This document shows positions 43,066-53,089 of a stretch of DNA of 64,000 nt, piece by piece (the first letter of the stretch is position 1; every line of letters starts with the position of its first letter). Position numbers and translations under genes: made by a program. Source of the DNA: Paenibacillus zeirhizosphaerae (GTDB lineage Bacteria > Bacillota > Bacilli > Paenibacillales > Paenibacillaceae); assembly GCF_030705605.1 (NCBI RefSeq), contig NZ_JAPCKK010000031.1:62001-126000 (forward strand). Reading direction: 5' to 3'. The notes under the pieces were generated by a model, which was given only the letters and a program-made list of their open reading frames with translations, did not search any database and was not told where the DNA came from.

Positions 43066-46000
43066 TCAGTTGGTGCCTGTGCGGGCAAGTTCACGCATGT
43101 TGGCTTCAAATGCAGCCAGCAGAGCTTCATCACCAGTCAAGCCGGTTGCCTCCACCTTCTCGATCTGCTCCATCATCCGTTTATAATCTTTAGGGATGAT
43201 ACGGACAAATTGCTGGAGTGATGTCTGCCAATCATGCAGAATACGCTGTCCCGCCTCACTATCCGTATAGGCAACATGACGCTCGATCATCCCGTGTAGG
43301 TCCGCAGCCTCAGCAGCCTCCTCCACACGCTCCAGCAGCACCATTTCCAAATTACAACGAGTAAGGAATGTGCCTTCAGGATCATACACATAGGCTATAC
43401 CGCCAGACATACCCGCCGCGAAGTTGCGCCCTGTGTTCCCAAGCACAACAACCCTGCCGCCAGTCATATATTCGCAGCCATGATCTCCCACACCTTCAAC
43501 CACAACCCTGGCCCCGGAATTCCTTACGGCGAAGCGCTCACCGGCTATGCCGCTGATATAAGCCTCCCCGCTGGTCGCTCCGTAGAAAGCGGTATTGCCG
43601 ATAATGATGTTTTCCTCCGCTTTAAAGGTGGCCTTAGACGATTTCTTGACGATAATTTTACCGCCGGACAAACCTTTGCCCACATAGTCGTTCGAATCCC
43701 CCTCTACCGTGAGGGTCATGCCTTTCGGTATGAAGGCTCCAAGGCTTTGTCCCGCCGAACCGACAAAATGGAAGCGAATCGTGTCGTCTGGCAGGCCGAC
43801 TGCCCCATATTTACGTGTCACCTCGCTGCCGAGTATGGTTCCTGCGGCACGGTTGACATTGGTAATCTTAAGTGTTGCTGCCACCGGTGTCTTGCTCTCC
43901 AAAGCCGGAGCAGCAAGAGGGAGCAGTTGCTGGACATCCAGCGTTTCTTCCAGACCATGATTCTGACGCTGTGTGCGGTACGGTTCTTTTCCTTCCGGAA
44001 GCTCAGACGCGTGCAGCAGCAGACTCAGGTTCACACCACTCTTCTTCCAATGCTCATTGGCATCGGCTGCATCGAGGCAGTCTGTACGTCCGACCATTTC
44101 CTGAATGGTACGGAAGCCGAGCTCAGCCATAATTTCGCGCACATCTTCCGCCACGAATCGCATAAAGTTAACGACATGCGCCGGATCTCCCATGTAATTC
44201 TTACGCAGCTGCGGATTCTGGGTAGCCACGCCTACAGGACATGTATCCATTTGACACACACGCATCATGATGCAACCTAATGCAACCAGCGGCGCAGTAG
44301 AGAAACCATATTCTTCCGCCCCAAGCAGGGCAGCTACCGCGAGATCTCGTCCTGAAAGCATTTTACCGTCCGTTTCAAGAACGACACGATCTCTCAAATT
44401 GTTCAGGATCAGCGTCTGGTGCGCCTCGGCAAGCCCAAGCTCCCACGGCATTCCTGCGTGGCGGATGGAGCCTTGCGGGGATGCGCCGGTACCTCCGTCA
44501 TATCCGCTGATCAGAATGATATCCGCGCGGCCTTTGGCTACGCCGGCGGCGATCGTACCTACACCTACTTCCGAAACGAGCTTCACGTTGATGTCAGCAC
44601 GAGGATTCGCGTTTTTCAAATCATAGATGAGCTCGGCCAGATCCTCAATAGAATAGATATCATGATGCGGCGGGGGTGAAATTAGACCTACACCCGGTGT
44701 TGATCCGCGCACTTCCGCTACCCATGGATACACTTTACGTCCTGGGAGCTGCCCGCCTTCACCCGGCTTAGCCCCCTGCGCCATCTTGATCTGAATTTCG
44801 TCAGCATTCACCAAATAATTCGAGGTTACTCCAAAACGGCCGGACGCTACCTGCTTGATGGAGCTGCGCCGAGAGTCACCGTTCTCATCCGGAACAAAGC
44901 GTGCCGGATCTTCTCCACCTTCACCTGTATTGCTCTTACCGCCGATACGGTTCATGGCGATCGCCAGATCTTCGTGGGCCTCCTTGCTAATCGAACCGAA
45001 TGACATGGCACCTGTCTTGAAGCGGCGCATAATCGATTCTGCAGACTCAACTTCCTCAAGCGGAACCGGTTGGCCATTAGGCTTCAGCTTCAGCAAAGAA
45101 CGAAGCGTCAGCTTCTTCTCGTTTTCACCCTGAACGAGCACTGCATATTTCTTATACAGCTCATAATCACCTGTCCGTACCGCCTGCTGCAGCAAATGGA
45201 TTGTCTGGGGATTGAACAGATGCTCCTCCCCATCATTCCGCCACTGGTACTCTCCGCCGGAGTCCAATACTTTATCGCTGCCGTCCTTGTCGGTAAAGGC
45301 ACGGTTATGATGGGCCAACGCTTCCGCCGTAACCTCTTCAAGTCCAATGCCGCCAATACGGGACGGTGTCCATGTGAAGTATTTATCCACAAACTCCTGC
45401 TTCAGGCCAACGGCCTCAAAAATTTGTGCGCCCCGATAGGACTGAATCGTAGAAATTCCCATTTTGGACAGGATTTTGACGACACCCTTCGTGGCGGCTT
45501 TAATATAGTTCTTTACGGCCTTCTCGTGTGATACGCCGCGCAGCATTCCCTGCTGAATCATGTCATCCAGCGTCTCGAACGCCAAATACGGATTGACGGC
45601 GCTCACGCCGTATCCAAGCAGCAACGCATAATGATGGATATCACGCGGTTCACCGGATTCAAGCAGAATGCTGACTTTCGTGCGCGTTCCGTTCTTGATC
45701 AGATGGTGATGCAGGCTGGATACAGCCAGCAGTGCCGGAATGGCCGCATTCTCCGCATCCACGCCGCGATCAGACAGAATCAGGATGTTATGACCTTTGG
45801 CAATAACGCGGTCAGCCGACTCGAACAGCCCTTCCAGCGCATTGCGCAGCCCTTCCGCTCCTTCCTTGGCAGGGAAAAAGATCGGGATGGTCATTGATTT
45901 AAAACCCGGACGGTGAACATGTCGGATTTTAGCGAAATCCTCATTAGAAAGCACTGGAGTCTCCAGACGGATCTGGCGGCAGCTCTCAGGCTCCGGATGC

Positions 46001-47667
46001 AGCAGATTCCGTTCCGGTCCGATGGTTGTGCCCGTAGAAGTCACGATCTCCTCACGGATGGCATCAATCGGCGGATTGGTTACCTGAGCGAACATCTGCT
46101 TAAAATAGTTATAAAGACGCTGCGGCTTATCGGACAGCACGGCCAGCGGAGCGTCATAACCCATCGAGCCGATCGGCTCCGCTCCCGTAGCGGCCATGGG
46201 CTCCAGCAGCTTGCGCAGTTCTTCGAACGTATAGCCAAACGAAAGCTGTAGCTGGTTCACATTATCATGCTTGGGCTCCGGCAGCTCCGGCGCATCAGGC
46301 AGTTCGTTCAGATCCATGAGATGCTCGTTAAGCCACTCCTGATAAGGCTGCTCCGAAGCAATCTGCGCCTTGACTTCCTCATCAGAAACGATCCGGCCTT
46401 CCTTCGTATCGACCAGCAGCATGCGGCCAGGACGAAGACGGTCCTTGTACAGCACATTCTCCGGCGGAATGTCGAGCACACCCGCTTCTGAGGAGAGTGC
46501 GATCAGGTCGTCTTTCGTGACATAATAACGCGCTGGACGAAGTCCATTGCGATCCAGGATGGCGCCGATCTGAACGCCGTCCGTAAACGCCATCGCAGCC
46601 GGTCCGTCCCAAGGCTCCATTAATGTGCTGTGATATTCATAAAATGCTTTCTTTGCTGGGTCCATGTTCTCATGGTTATTCCAGGGCTCAGGAACCATCA
46701 TCATGGCCACATGAGGCAAGGAACGCCCGCTCAAATATAAAAATTCCAGCGTGTTGTCGAACATTGCCGTATCCGAACCATCCGGGTTGATGACCGGCTT
46801 GACCTTATTCATATCTTCCCCGAACAGCTCGCTCCGGAACTGCGCCTGACGCGCATGCATCCAGTTCACGTTGCCACGCATGGTGTTGATCTCGCCGTTG
46901 TGGATCATGAAACGATACGGATGCGCGCGTTCCCAGCTCGGAAACGTGTTTGTGCTGAAACGGGAGTGGATCAGAGCCATGGCCGAGGACACCCGGCTAT
47001 CCCGTAAATCCAGATAAAACTGGCCAACCTGAGCCGTCGTCAGCATCCCTTTGTATACTACTTTCCGACAGGAGAGACTTGGAATATAAAACGTTTCCCC
47101 ATTCTCTTCATTCTCGCTGTAACGAATCGCAAGCTCTGCCCGCTTGCGGATGACGTACAGCTTCCGCTCGAAGGCGAGCTCATCCTCGAAATCCACACTA
47201 CTGCCGATAAATACCTGGCGCACACACGGCTTGGCAGCTTTGGCTGATTTGCCCAGCATGCTGTCATCCGTCGGAACATCACGGAAGCCCAGAAGCTGCT
47301 GGCCTTCCTCAGCGATAATGTTCTTCAGCGCTTCTTCATGAGCCGCACGTACGGAGACATCTGTAGACATGAACAGCATGCCGACGCCATAACGTCCAGG
47401 GGATGGAAGCGTGAAGCCAAGTTTCTCCGCTTCTTCCGCAAGGAAAGCATGCGGAATCTGCAGCATAATTCCGGCTCCGTCGCCGGAATTCGGCTCGCTC
47501 CCCTGACCGCCGCGGTGCTCCATATTCTCAAGCATGGTAAGCGCCTGACTTACAATGTCGTGAGAAGCCTTGCCCTTGATATGCGCGACAAAGCCCATCC
47601 CGCAGGCATCTTTTTCAAATTGGGGATCATAAAGCCCTTGTTTTGGAGGTAGTCCTGTCTGTCTCAT
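43066..47667 (-). CDS. gltB: Glutamate synthase large subunit
   Basis: A 1533-residue protein, the normal size. It makes two glutamates from glutamine and 2-oxoglutarate. The propeptide ends before the nucleophile Cys in [11 protein letters not shown] (near residue 22). The glutaminase domain, central domain, FMN domain (with [53 protein letters not shown] split over segments, and [16 protein letters not shown]) and the C-X5-C-X4-C iron-sulfur cluster ([12 protein letters not shown]) and GXGXG beta-helix at the end are all present. The ATG at 47667 follows AGAAAGG. gltD is not adjacent in the window. Confidence 0.96.
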   Translation of the reverse strand: MRQTGLPPKQGLYDPQFEKDACGMGFVAHIKGKASHDIVSQALTMLENMEHRGGQGSEPNSGDGAGIMLQIPHAFLAEEAEKLGFTLPSPGRYGVGMLFMSTDVSVRAAHEEALKNIIAEEGQQLLGFRDVPTDDSMLGKSAKAAKPCVRQVFIGSSVDFEDELAFERKLYVIRKRAELAIRYSENEENGETFYIPSLSCRKVVYKGMLTTAQVGQFYLDLRDSRVSSAMALIHSRFSTNTFPSWERAHPYRFMIHNGEINTMRGNVNWMHARQAQFRSELFGEDMNKVKPVINPDGSDTAMFDNTLEFLYLSGRSLPHVAMMMVPEPWNNHENMDPAKKAFYEYHSTLMEPWDGPAAMAFTDGVQIGAILDRNGLRPARYYVTKDDLIALSSEAGVLDIPPENVLYKDRLRPGRMLLVDTKEGRIVSDEEVKAQIASEQPYQEWLNEHLMDLNELPDAPELPEPKHDNVNQLQLSFGYTFEELRKLLEPMAATGAEPIGSMGYDAPLAVLSDKPQRLYNYFKQMFAQVTNPPIDAIREEIVTSTGTTIGPERNLLHPEPESCRQIRLETPVLSNEDFAKIRHVHRPGFKSMTIPIFFPAKEGAEGLRNALEGLFESADRVIAKGHNILILSDRGVDAENAAIPALLAVSSLHHHLIKNGTRTKVSILLESGEPRDIHHYALLLGYGVSAVNPYLAFETLDDMIQQGMLRGVSHEKAVKNYIKAATKGVVKILSKMGISTIQSYRGAQIFEAVGLKQEFVDKYFTWTPSRIGGIGLEEVTAEALAHHNRAFTDKDGSDKVLDSGGEYQWRNDGEEHLFNPQTIHLLQQAVRTGDYELYKKYAVLVQGENEKKLTLRSLLKLKPNGQPVPLEEVESAESIMRRFKTGAMSFGSISKEAHEDLAIAMNRIGGKSNTGEGGEDPARFVPDENGDSRRSSIKQVASGRFGVTSNYLVNADEIQIKMAQGAKPGEGGQLPGRKVYPWVAEVRGSTPGVGLISPPPHHDIYSIEDLAELIYDLKNANPRADINVKLVSEVGVGTIAAGVAKGRADIILISGYDGGTGASPQGSIRHAGMPWELGLAEAHQTLILNNLRDRVVLETDGKMLSGRDLAVAALLGAEEYGFSTAPLVALGCIMMRVCQMDTCPVGVATQNPQLRKNYMGDPAHVVNFMRFVAEDVREIMAELGFRTIQEMVGRTDCLDAADANEHWKKSGVNLSLLLHASELPEGKEPYRTQRQNHGLEETLDVQQLLPLAAPALESKTPVAATLKITNVNRAAGTILGSEVTRKYGAVGLPDDTIRFHFVGSAGQSLGAFIPKGMTLTVEGDSNDYVGKGLSGGKIIVKKSSKATFKAEENIIIGNTAFYGATSGEAYISGIAGERFAVRNSGARVVVEGVGDHGCEYMTGGRVVVLGNTGRNFAAGMSGGIAYVYDPEGTFLTRCNLEMVLLERVEEAAEAADLHGMIERHVAYTDSEAGQRILHDWQTSLQQFVRIIPKDYKRMMEQIEKVEATGLTGDEALLAAFEANMRELARTGTN

Positions 47668-47907
47668 GGAACGCAACCTTTCTGTATTGAACTCATAAAG
47701 CCGGGACCTGCCCGGTATGGGGCCTGAAGACAGTGGCGACAAACAAACAATTCAGCAGGAGCTGGAAATGGGGGTACGACGAAACGCCGCCACTTGGACA
47801 CCAAGGGCGCAGCGCCTGACAGATTGAATACGGATTAAAGCGGCAGTACCGCTTCAGTAGATTGCAAATTCAATAAATATGCACTTCTCACTTTTGAATA
47901 AGATTAG
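47668..47907 (-). other. Long structured leader of gltB
   Basis: The sequence between the candidate start point and gltB is about 240 bases. Read on the minus strand it can form several small hairpins: AAGCGG with CCGCTT, GGCGC with GCGCC, CTTGG-TGT-CCAAG, and CCGGG with CCCGG near the ribosome binding site. No T-box or known glutamine aptamer motif is visible. It may carry post-transcriptional control, or be non-functional. Confidence 0.4.
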
Positions 47908-47914
47908 TTCTATC

Positions 47915-47943
47915 ATTTTAACACTGACCTAGCGCGTTAGCAA
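47915..47943 (-). promoter_or_regulatory. Candidate promoter of gltB
   Basis: TTGCTA (-35) and TAAAAT (-10) with a 17-base spacer on the minus strand, about 240 bases upstream of the gltB start. Confidence 0.55.
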
Positions 47944-48252
47944 TTCAAAGTTTTTATGATAGTGATAATATTTTTTTGGATGCGCAGCTTCACCGCAATA
48001 GTGCGATAAATAGCGAAGGATATGTATAAATATACGATAAAATGATGTTTTTATTATTTGATCGGCACTTTAAGCGCCTGAAGCCTTTTTTTTGACTCAT
48101 GAATGCAAAATGAATTTCATATTTTACAAATAGAGATTAAAACGAAAACGTTGCGTCTATAAAATTTTGGCAAGCAGCATCACGGCAGACGGCAGGACAA
48201 CCTTCAACAGTATGCCCGCATTTCCAACGATCCGAATAAAGTAGGTGCATTG
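47944..48252. other. Intergenic region before the GT28-like gene
   Basis: About 310 bases of AT-rich sequence lie between the divergent gltB promoter and the GT28-like gene. A TTGACT hexamer at about 48092 could be a -35 box, but no good -10 lies at standard spacing. I see no gene, known riboswitch or clear terminator. Confidence 0.4.
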
Positions 48253-49443
48253 ATGTCATCCAAAAAATTCCTGATTTTGTCCGAAGGCTTCGGCACGGGG
48301 CACACCCGCGCAGCGGCCGCTCTTGCCGATGGTCTGCACAGATTGTATCCCGGTGTTGGCACACAGGTCATGGAGCTCGGTAGGATGCTGAATCCTAAAA
48401 TAGCCCCGGTCATCTTCTCCGCTTACCGCAAAACTGTGTATAAGCAGCCCAAAATGATCGGCAGGCTGTACCGCAGACAGTATCACAAGCGGCTAAACGG
48501 GCTGACCCGCATGGCTTTACATAAACTTTTTTACACCAGGGCCTTGAGGGTAATTGGAGGCTGGGAGCCGGATGCGATTATTTGCACCCATCCGTTCCCT
48601 AGCGCAGTCGTCGCCAGGCTGAAAAGACTTGGTCTCAATATCCCACTCTATACTCTGATTACAGACTATGATGTGCATGGAGCCTGGATCAGCCAAGAGG
48701 TAAATCAATATCTGGTCTCCTCACCACAAGCTGAAGAAATGCTCAGAGCCCATGGCGTAGAAAAGTACCGGATATCGGTCACAGGCATCCCCGTTCACCC
48801 CGATTTCTGGAACTGTGGTGACAAGCCTACGGCCCGTGCACGCTTTGGATTTCATGATATGCCGACAGTTCTTGTCATGGGCGGTGGCTGGGGCATTCCG
48901 CTCGAAGAGAGCATGATGAACGTACTAATCCGTATGGCCGATCAGATTCAGGTGATTCTGTGCACAGGCAACAATGACAAGCTGTTCGACAAGCTTACAG
49001 AAAGCCCTAAATTTCGACATCCCCATCTTCACGTGCTTGGCTTCACCCGCGCAATCAGCACACTGATGGATGCAGCCGACCTGCTCATTACAAAGCCGGG
49101 TGGGATGACCTGCACAGAAGCGATGGCCAAAGACCTCTCCATGCTGTTCGTGTCCTATCTTCCAGGTCAGGAAGAAGAAAATTGCGATTTTTTTGTAAAA
49201 AATGGTTGCGCCAAAGCAGTGACCCATCCCGTCCAACTGGAGCAAAGCCTGCGTAATGAACTACTTAATATTCAGGATAAAAAAGGTAGTGCACGCCCCA
49301 CGAGAACATCAGCTACGTCGGACTTCAGATACGATCCGTTATGCTGTCCGGCAACTGTATTTCGTTTGACTATCGCAGCCTCCGTTCGTGATCGGCCTGA
49401 GCTTGTATCACCCGGTGCAGCGGAACTGTCTGCTCATTTATAA
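48253..49443 (+). CDS. UgtP/MGDG synthase-like glycosyltransferase (GT28), possibly frameshifted at its end
   Basis: A 396-residue GT-B enzyme related to processive diacylglycerol glucosyltransferases: FLILSEGFGTGHTRAAAALADGL, THPFPSAVVARL, LYTLITDYDVHGAWI and VLVMGGGWGIPLEESM in the N-terminal part, then LVTKPGG-like LLITKPGGMTCTEAMA. Such enzymes make glycolipids, for example the anchor for lipoteichoic acid. The last 55 or so residues are out of character, with a CC pair and no helix pattern, and the ORF overlaps the convergent gene by 10 bases. Removing one A of the AAAAAA run at about 49279-49284 would give a normal-looking tail ending at 49369. The start is the ATG at 48253, behind weak GTAGGTG. 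Confidence 0.82.
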   Translation: MSSKKFLILSEGFGTGHTRAAAALADGLHRLYPGVGTQVMELGRMLNPKIAPVIFSAYRKTVYKQPKMIGRLYRRQYHKRLNGLTRMALHKLFYTRALRVIGGWEPDAIICTHPFPSAVVARLKRLGLNIPLYTLITDYDVHGAWISQEVNQYLVSSPQAEEMLRAHGVEKYRISVTGIPVHPDFWNCGDKPTARARFGFHDMPTVLVMGGGWGIPLEESMMNVLIRMADQIQVILCTGNNDKLFDKLTESPKFRHPHLHVLGFTRAISTLMDAADLLITKPGGMTCTEAMAKDLSMLFVSYLPGQEEENCDFFVKNGCAKAVTHPVQLEQSLRNELLNIQDKKGSARPTRTSATSDFRYDPLCCPATVFRLTIAASVRDRPELVSPGAAELSAHL

Positions 49444-50240
49444 AACGTATGATTGCCTATCGTTTTGACTTTGGCACGTGAGTGATGGACTGTCAGATCA
49501 TCAGCTAAAGTTAGAGACAGAAAATAATAAGTATCATCCGGAACGGCTTTGTGACCACTCAGCGCGTCATTGACTGCTTTCACTGTTTCTTCATTCGGAC
49601 GAACACGGTTAAGACGACCGTTTGCCACCGGACTGAATTGAGCTTTCTGATAAATTACTTTTTGTATGGTATCAGGGAAATTGGCTGACCGCAGCCGGTT
49701 CAAGACAACATTGGCGACTGCCACTTTGCCTTTGTACGATTCGCCTTCTGCTTCCGCCATGACGATTTTTTGCAGCAGAAGCACTTCTTGCGCGGTGATA
49801 CTGTAGCTCCAAGTTGCTTTGGCCTGATCTGCCTGGGTCAACGTTGCAGTTCGCGTAAAGAAGAGTTTTTTAGGAGGGGTTTGGGATTGGATTTTAATTT
49901 TGCCGATGGCTGGAGCCGCCTGTTTCGAGGCAGACCTGTCATTCTTCGCAGTTTGGGCCGCCTTTTCCACCTGTGCGATCAGCAGAGGTGCAATGAGGCT
50001 TTTCCAACTATGCAGTTCATCCATGGACGAGCTCGTTTTATCCATAATATGCATAGACTGAGACCTATCCTGCCCCTTCTCGTCATTCGTAGCAGCCGGC
50101 CATTGCAGCGCGTTGGCTGTATGTGCCGCTGTTGTTGTCTGTGCATTCTGACTTTCCACTACCAAACTGATCCCCAATATACTTACTATAAGCACACTCA
50201 GCAGAGGTGCGATCCAACGATGTTGTTTAATGATTTCCAT
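49434..50240 (-). CDS. SleB-type cell wall hydrolase (Hydrolase_2 domain)
   Basis: A 268-residue exported or membrane-anchored protein with an N-terminal hydrophobic segment (about 9-28). Its C-terminal third is the SleB-like Hydrolase_2 domain: LLQKIVMAEAEGESYKGKVAVANVVLNRL (catalytic Glu in AEGESY), then AQFSPVANGRLNRV and the DDTYYFLSLTLADDL and HTFYK end. Enzymes of this type are lytic transglycosylases; SleB itself is the germination enzyme of spores. The middle (about 30-150) is low complexity. ATG at 50240 follows GGGAGG and is preferred over 50267. A role in sporulation or germination is possible, but not shown. Confidence 0.87.
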   Translation of the reverse strand: MEIIKQHRWIAPLLSVLIVSILGISLVVESQNAQTTTAAHTANALQWPAATNDEKGQDRSQSMHIMDKTSSSMDELHSWKSLIAPLLIAQVEKAAQTAKNDRSASKQAAPAIGKIKIQSQTPPKKLFFTRTATLTQADQAKATWSYSITAQEVLLLQKIVMAEAEGESYKGKVAVANVVLNRLRSANFPDTIQKVIYQKAQFSPVANGRLNRVRPNEETVKAVNDALSGHKAVPDDTYYFLSLTLADDLTVHHSRAKVKTIGNHTFYK

Positions 50241-50341
50241 ATTGATCCTCCCGTTATTTAGGCACATTTTTCAGTTATGTAACCTAAAATCCACCTTTTT
50301 GAATAACGCTGCACAATAGTATCACTAAGTTGACAGCAATT

Positions 50342-50935
50342 TCAAGGCCAAGAAGTTGGAAGCGGGAATGTTTGCAGAACTTTGTACATCGGATGATGTC
50401 CGAGCCTGGTCGCAAAAAGCACAAAATCCGTGACCTTCCAGACGGCCTGATTACCAGCATCTTCCCCCTCTGTTAGAGGCTGCGCAGGCTCAGCTCCGGT
50501 GTACGACCTCGCAACTGTAATGTGGGGACTGTATGGCCTCTCCTCCGGGCTGAAACCGAGCGGTATCATATGCTCTACAACGGTTTTTTGCAGCCTATGA
50601 AGCCTCCCCATCTCCCCTTCCACACCCCGCCACAGCACCCTCGGAGAAGACGGTTTCCCGAAGGCTCCTGGCGCACCCAAATAAAGCTCAAAGGCTCCAC
50701 ATTTTACCGCAGCTTCCTTCAGCGCTTCAGTCACAAGAGGGATGGTGTTCATATCCACATCACCCATAAATTGAAGGGTAATATGATAGTCCCGCGGATC
50801 GGTCCATTTACGAAATGACAGACGCCTTTTTATATCGTTCCGCCAAACATACACCTGTTCCTGGAGATGACCGGGCAGCCGAATAGCTGTAAACAAACGC
50901 TCCGTTTCCGTGTTGTCTTTTCCGTGTTTTGTCAT
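50342..50935 (-). CDS. thpR: RNA 2',3'-cyclic phosphodiesterase (2'-5' RNA ligase family)
   Basis: A 2H phosphoesterase of 197 residues from the ATG at 50935 (204 from a GTG at 50956). The two catalytic motifs are HITLQF (near 52) and HITVAR (near 137). LFTAIRLP is typical of the beginning. Family members hydrolyse 2',3'-cyclic phosphates on RNA ends and can ligate tRNA halves in vitro; physiological role is not settled. Neither start has a clear ribosome binding site. Confidence 0.9.
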   Translation of the reverse strand: MTKHGKDNTETERLFTAIRLPGHLQEQVYVWRNDIKRRLSFRKWTDPRDYHITLQFMGDVDMNTIPLVTEALKEAAVKCGAFELYLGAPGAFGKPSSPRVLWRGVEGEMGRLHRLQKTVVEHMIPLGFSPEERPYSPHITVARSYTGAEPAQPLTEGEDAGNQAVWKVTDFVLFATRLGHHPMYKVLQTFPLPTSWP

Positions 50936-51045
50936 GTACAAAGGTCCATTTCTCACATCTGTGTTTTATTTATTGGGCCACATCCGGGCTATATCTGTTA
51001 TCCTAATTATAGATGAATCCATCAAATTCGGGAGGTAATGATCAG

Positions 51046-52005
51046 ATGGGAAAGATCGTTTGTCTGCAGGCACTATCGCCTGAACAGGAGTCCCTTATTC
51101 AGAAAACGGCTCCAGGCTATGAGATTATCCAAGGAAAAGCTAAGGAAATCGATCCGGCAATCGTCCGGCAGGCTGAAATTCTACTGGGCTGGTCCAAGCT
51201 GCTTGAAGAACCCGCACTTCATGCGGAGAGCCCACTGCGCTGGGTTCAGGTCCGATCCGCAGGAATAGACATGCTGCCGCTGGAGCGGCTGGAGCAGAAA
51301 AGTGTTTTGCTGACAAATGCCAGCGGCGTGCATGCCATTCCGATCACGGAAATGATCTTCGGGTTCCTGCTGTCCCACACCCGCTATTTGCATACAGCCG
51401 GCAAACAGCAGCTTCAGCAGATCTGGAAAAAACCCGCCAACAATACGCTTGGGGAACTGCATGGACAGACGATGCTGATTGTCGGTGTTGGAGAAATCGG
51501 TTCCGAAACCGCACGCATCGCAAAAGCATTTGGCATGCGAGTTACCGGAATCCGCCGCTCCGGCAGGAACCTTCCCTATGTGGATCACATGTATACGATG
51601 GACGGATTACAGCAAGCCGTCGCGGATGCGGACATTGTCGTGAACATTCTGCCGGCGACGGATGAGACGCTGCATATTTTTGACGAAAAGCTATTCGCCG
51701 CCTTCAAGCCGGGCATGTTCTTTGTCAACGTCGGACGAGGTCAGACTGTCAATACCGATGCACTGGTACAATCCCTGGAGAACGGGCAGGTTGCCTTCGC
51801 CGGATTGGACGTCTTTGAAGAAGAGCCTCTTCCTGCTGGCCATCCGCTGTGGGCGATGGAGAATGTGCTGATTACACCACATATTGCGGGAGATACCGAA
51901 CGTTATGATGGACGAGTCTTTGATATTTTTCTGGAAAATCTAAAGGCTTATGCAGCCGGACACGAGCTTCCACGCAATAGGGTGGATTATAAGATAAAAT
52001 ATTGA
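51046..52005 (+). CDS. D-2-hydroxyacid dehydrogenase (phosphoglycerate dehydrogenase-like)
   Basis: A 319-residue NAD(P)-dependent oxidoreductase. The NAD-binding fold has ELHGQTMLIVGVGEIGSETA (GxGxxG), and the catalytic residues are Arg in RSAG-like segments (WVQVRSAGIDMLP), Glu and the His of ITPHIAGDTERY. Such enzymes reduce 2-oxoacids; substrate cannot be read from the sequence. The ATG at 51046 has GGGAGGTAATGATCAG before it; the longer frame to 51013 is less likely. It is monocistronic. Confidence 0.88.
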   Translation: MGKIVCLQALSPEQESLIQKTAPGYEIIQGKAKEIDPAIVRQAEILLGWSKLLEEPALHAESPLRWVQVRSAGIDMLPLERLEQKSVLLTNASGVHAIPITEMIFGFLLSHTRYLHTAGKQQLQQIWKKPANNTLGELHGQTMLIVGVGEIGSETARIAKAFGMRVTGIRRSGRNLPYVDHMYTMDGLQQAVADADIVVNILPATDETLHIFDEKLFAAFKPGMFFVNVGRGQTVNTDALVQSLENGQVAFAGLDVFEEEPLPAGHPLWAMENVLITPHIAGDTERYDGRVFDIFLENLKAYAAGHELPRNRVDYKIKY

Positions 52006-52012
52006 AGAAAGG

Positions 52013-52102
52013 GGTAGCTACCTCTACCTCAACAACAAACCTTTTATGCTCGTCAATAGGGGGCGCCCACTCATAGATTCAATCTAGCTTTAGGGCAGCC
52101 CT
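52013..52102. repeat. Cluster of four small palindromes between convergent genes
   Basis: Within 90 bases are GGTAGCTACC (52013-52022), GGGCGCCC (52061-52068), TAGATTCAATCTA (52074-52086) and AGGGCAGCCCT (52092-52102), the last followed by CTCCTTTT. The last one may act as the terminator of the plus-strand gene. Its AGGGCAGCCC core is shared with the arms that flank the IS110 element at 61 kb, so the segment may be an old mobile-element remnant. Confidence 0.4.
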
Positions 52103-52126
52103 CTCCTTTTCATGAACTTATCTATT

Positions 52127-53089
52127 CTATTTACAAAAATAGATGTCCCTTATCATGCCACCGCGTTCCCCTTTATATAATCTGCATTCTCCCTCAATCT
52201 TCCAGCCCGCGGCCAGCAGCTCCGCACGGATCGGTTCAATGCTGACGACGACAGCCTCAACGGCGAGCCTTCTAAGACTGTTCAGCATTCGTGCTCTTTC
52301 CGGCTGGGTCAGTACTGAGCAAAGATTATACGGCATATCCAGGATAGCCGTATCATAACGACCTTCCAGCAAATTCATATCTCCAAGCGTTACCAGATCT
52401 TCCCGAAAGCCATAGTGACGCAGATTCACCCGTGCTCCTTGAACTGCCCGTGGATTCATGTCGTTCCCACGGATGTCAATGCCGTTCATTAGCGCTTCAA
52501 TGACGACATTGCCCATACCGCAGCAGGGATCAAGCAGCCTCACAGCCTCGGGATAAGGTGCCGCCAGATTGACCAGCGCTTTGGCCGCCAGCACAGGCAG
52601 ACCTGTGGAATAATTTTGCGGCTTATGCCGACGCTCCAGCCAGGAACGATCGCTGTACACGCATCTGCCCAGCAGCCATTGCCCTTTGAAACGGATTACA
52701 CCGAAAACAACAGCGGGCTCCTTCATTTTTGCTTTTCCCCGGATGCGCAGACCGATTTCCCGCTCGATCTCCCTCTGTCTTGTATATTCCTCTGTGCCGT
52801 CCCCTTCTTTGATAAAAGTTACTTTAAAGGTTGTTCCTTCCTCCAGAACCAGCTCAGAAGCGGATACCGCCAGTTCATCCAGATCCGACACCGCTGTAAG
52901 CACGTCCAGCCTGAGCCGAATAAACGGACTTACATCCGGGGCTATCAGACGATTCGCTGCAAGCAGCGAGGAGGTATGCGGCCTGGTATCGAACAATCGC
53001 AGCATTTCCAGCTCACACAGCTCTCTTTCGGTATCATGGCATGCATACACATACATATGACGGAACTCTCCGGACATCCTGCTGCTCAT
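52127..53089 (-). CDS. TRM11-like RNA methyltransferase
   Basis: A 320-residue SAM-dependent methyltransferase. An N-terminal THUMP/TRM11-like region precedes the Rossmann domain, with [18 protein letters not shown] (motif I), [19 protein letters not shown] and the catalytic DMPYNL (in place of DPPY). It is probably an N2-guanine methyltransferase of tRNA by analogy with TRM11, but the bacterial Paenibacillus-type enzyme has not been assigned a site here. It overlaps the stop of the MCP gene by 4 bases, so it is expressed from the same transcript, an unexpected pairing. Confidence 0.85.
   Translation of the reverse strand: MSSRMSGEFRHMYVYACHDTERELCELEMLRLFDTRPHTSSLLAANRLIAPDVSPFIRLRLDVLTAVSDLDELAVSASELVLEEGTTFKVTFIKEGDGTEEYTRQREIEREIGLRIRGKAKMKEPAVVFGVIRFKGQWLLGRCVYSDRSWLERRHKPQNYSTGLPVLAAKALVNLAAPYPEAVRLLDPCCGMGNVVIEALMNGIDIRGNDMNPRAVQGARVNLRHYGFREDLVTLGDMNLLEGRYDTAILDMPYNLCSVLTQPERARMLNSLRRLAVEAVVVSIEPIRAELLAAGWKIEGECRLYKGERGGMIRDIYFCK

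Noticed and set aside
47668-47907. T-box or glutamine riboswitch before gltB
   Set aside because: The T-box consensus (AGGGTGGNACCGCG) is absent, and no known glutamine aptamer motif was found.
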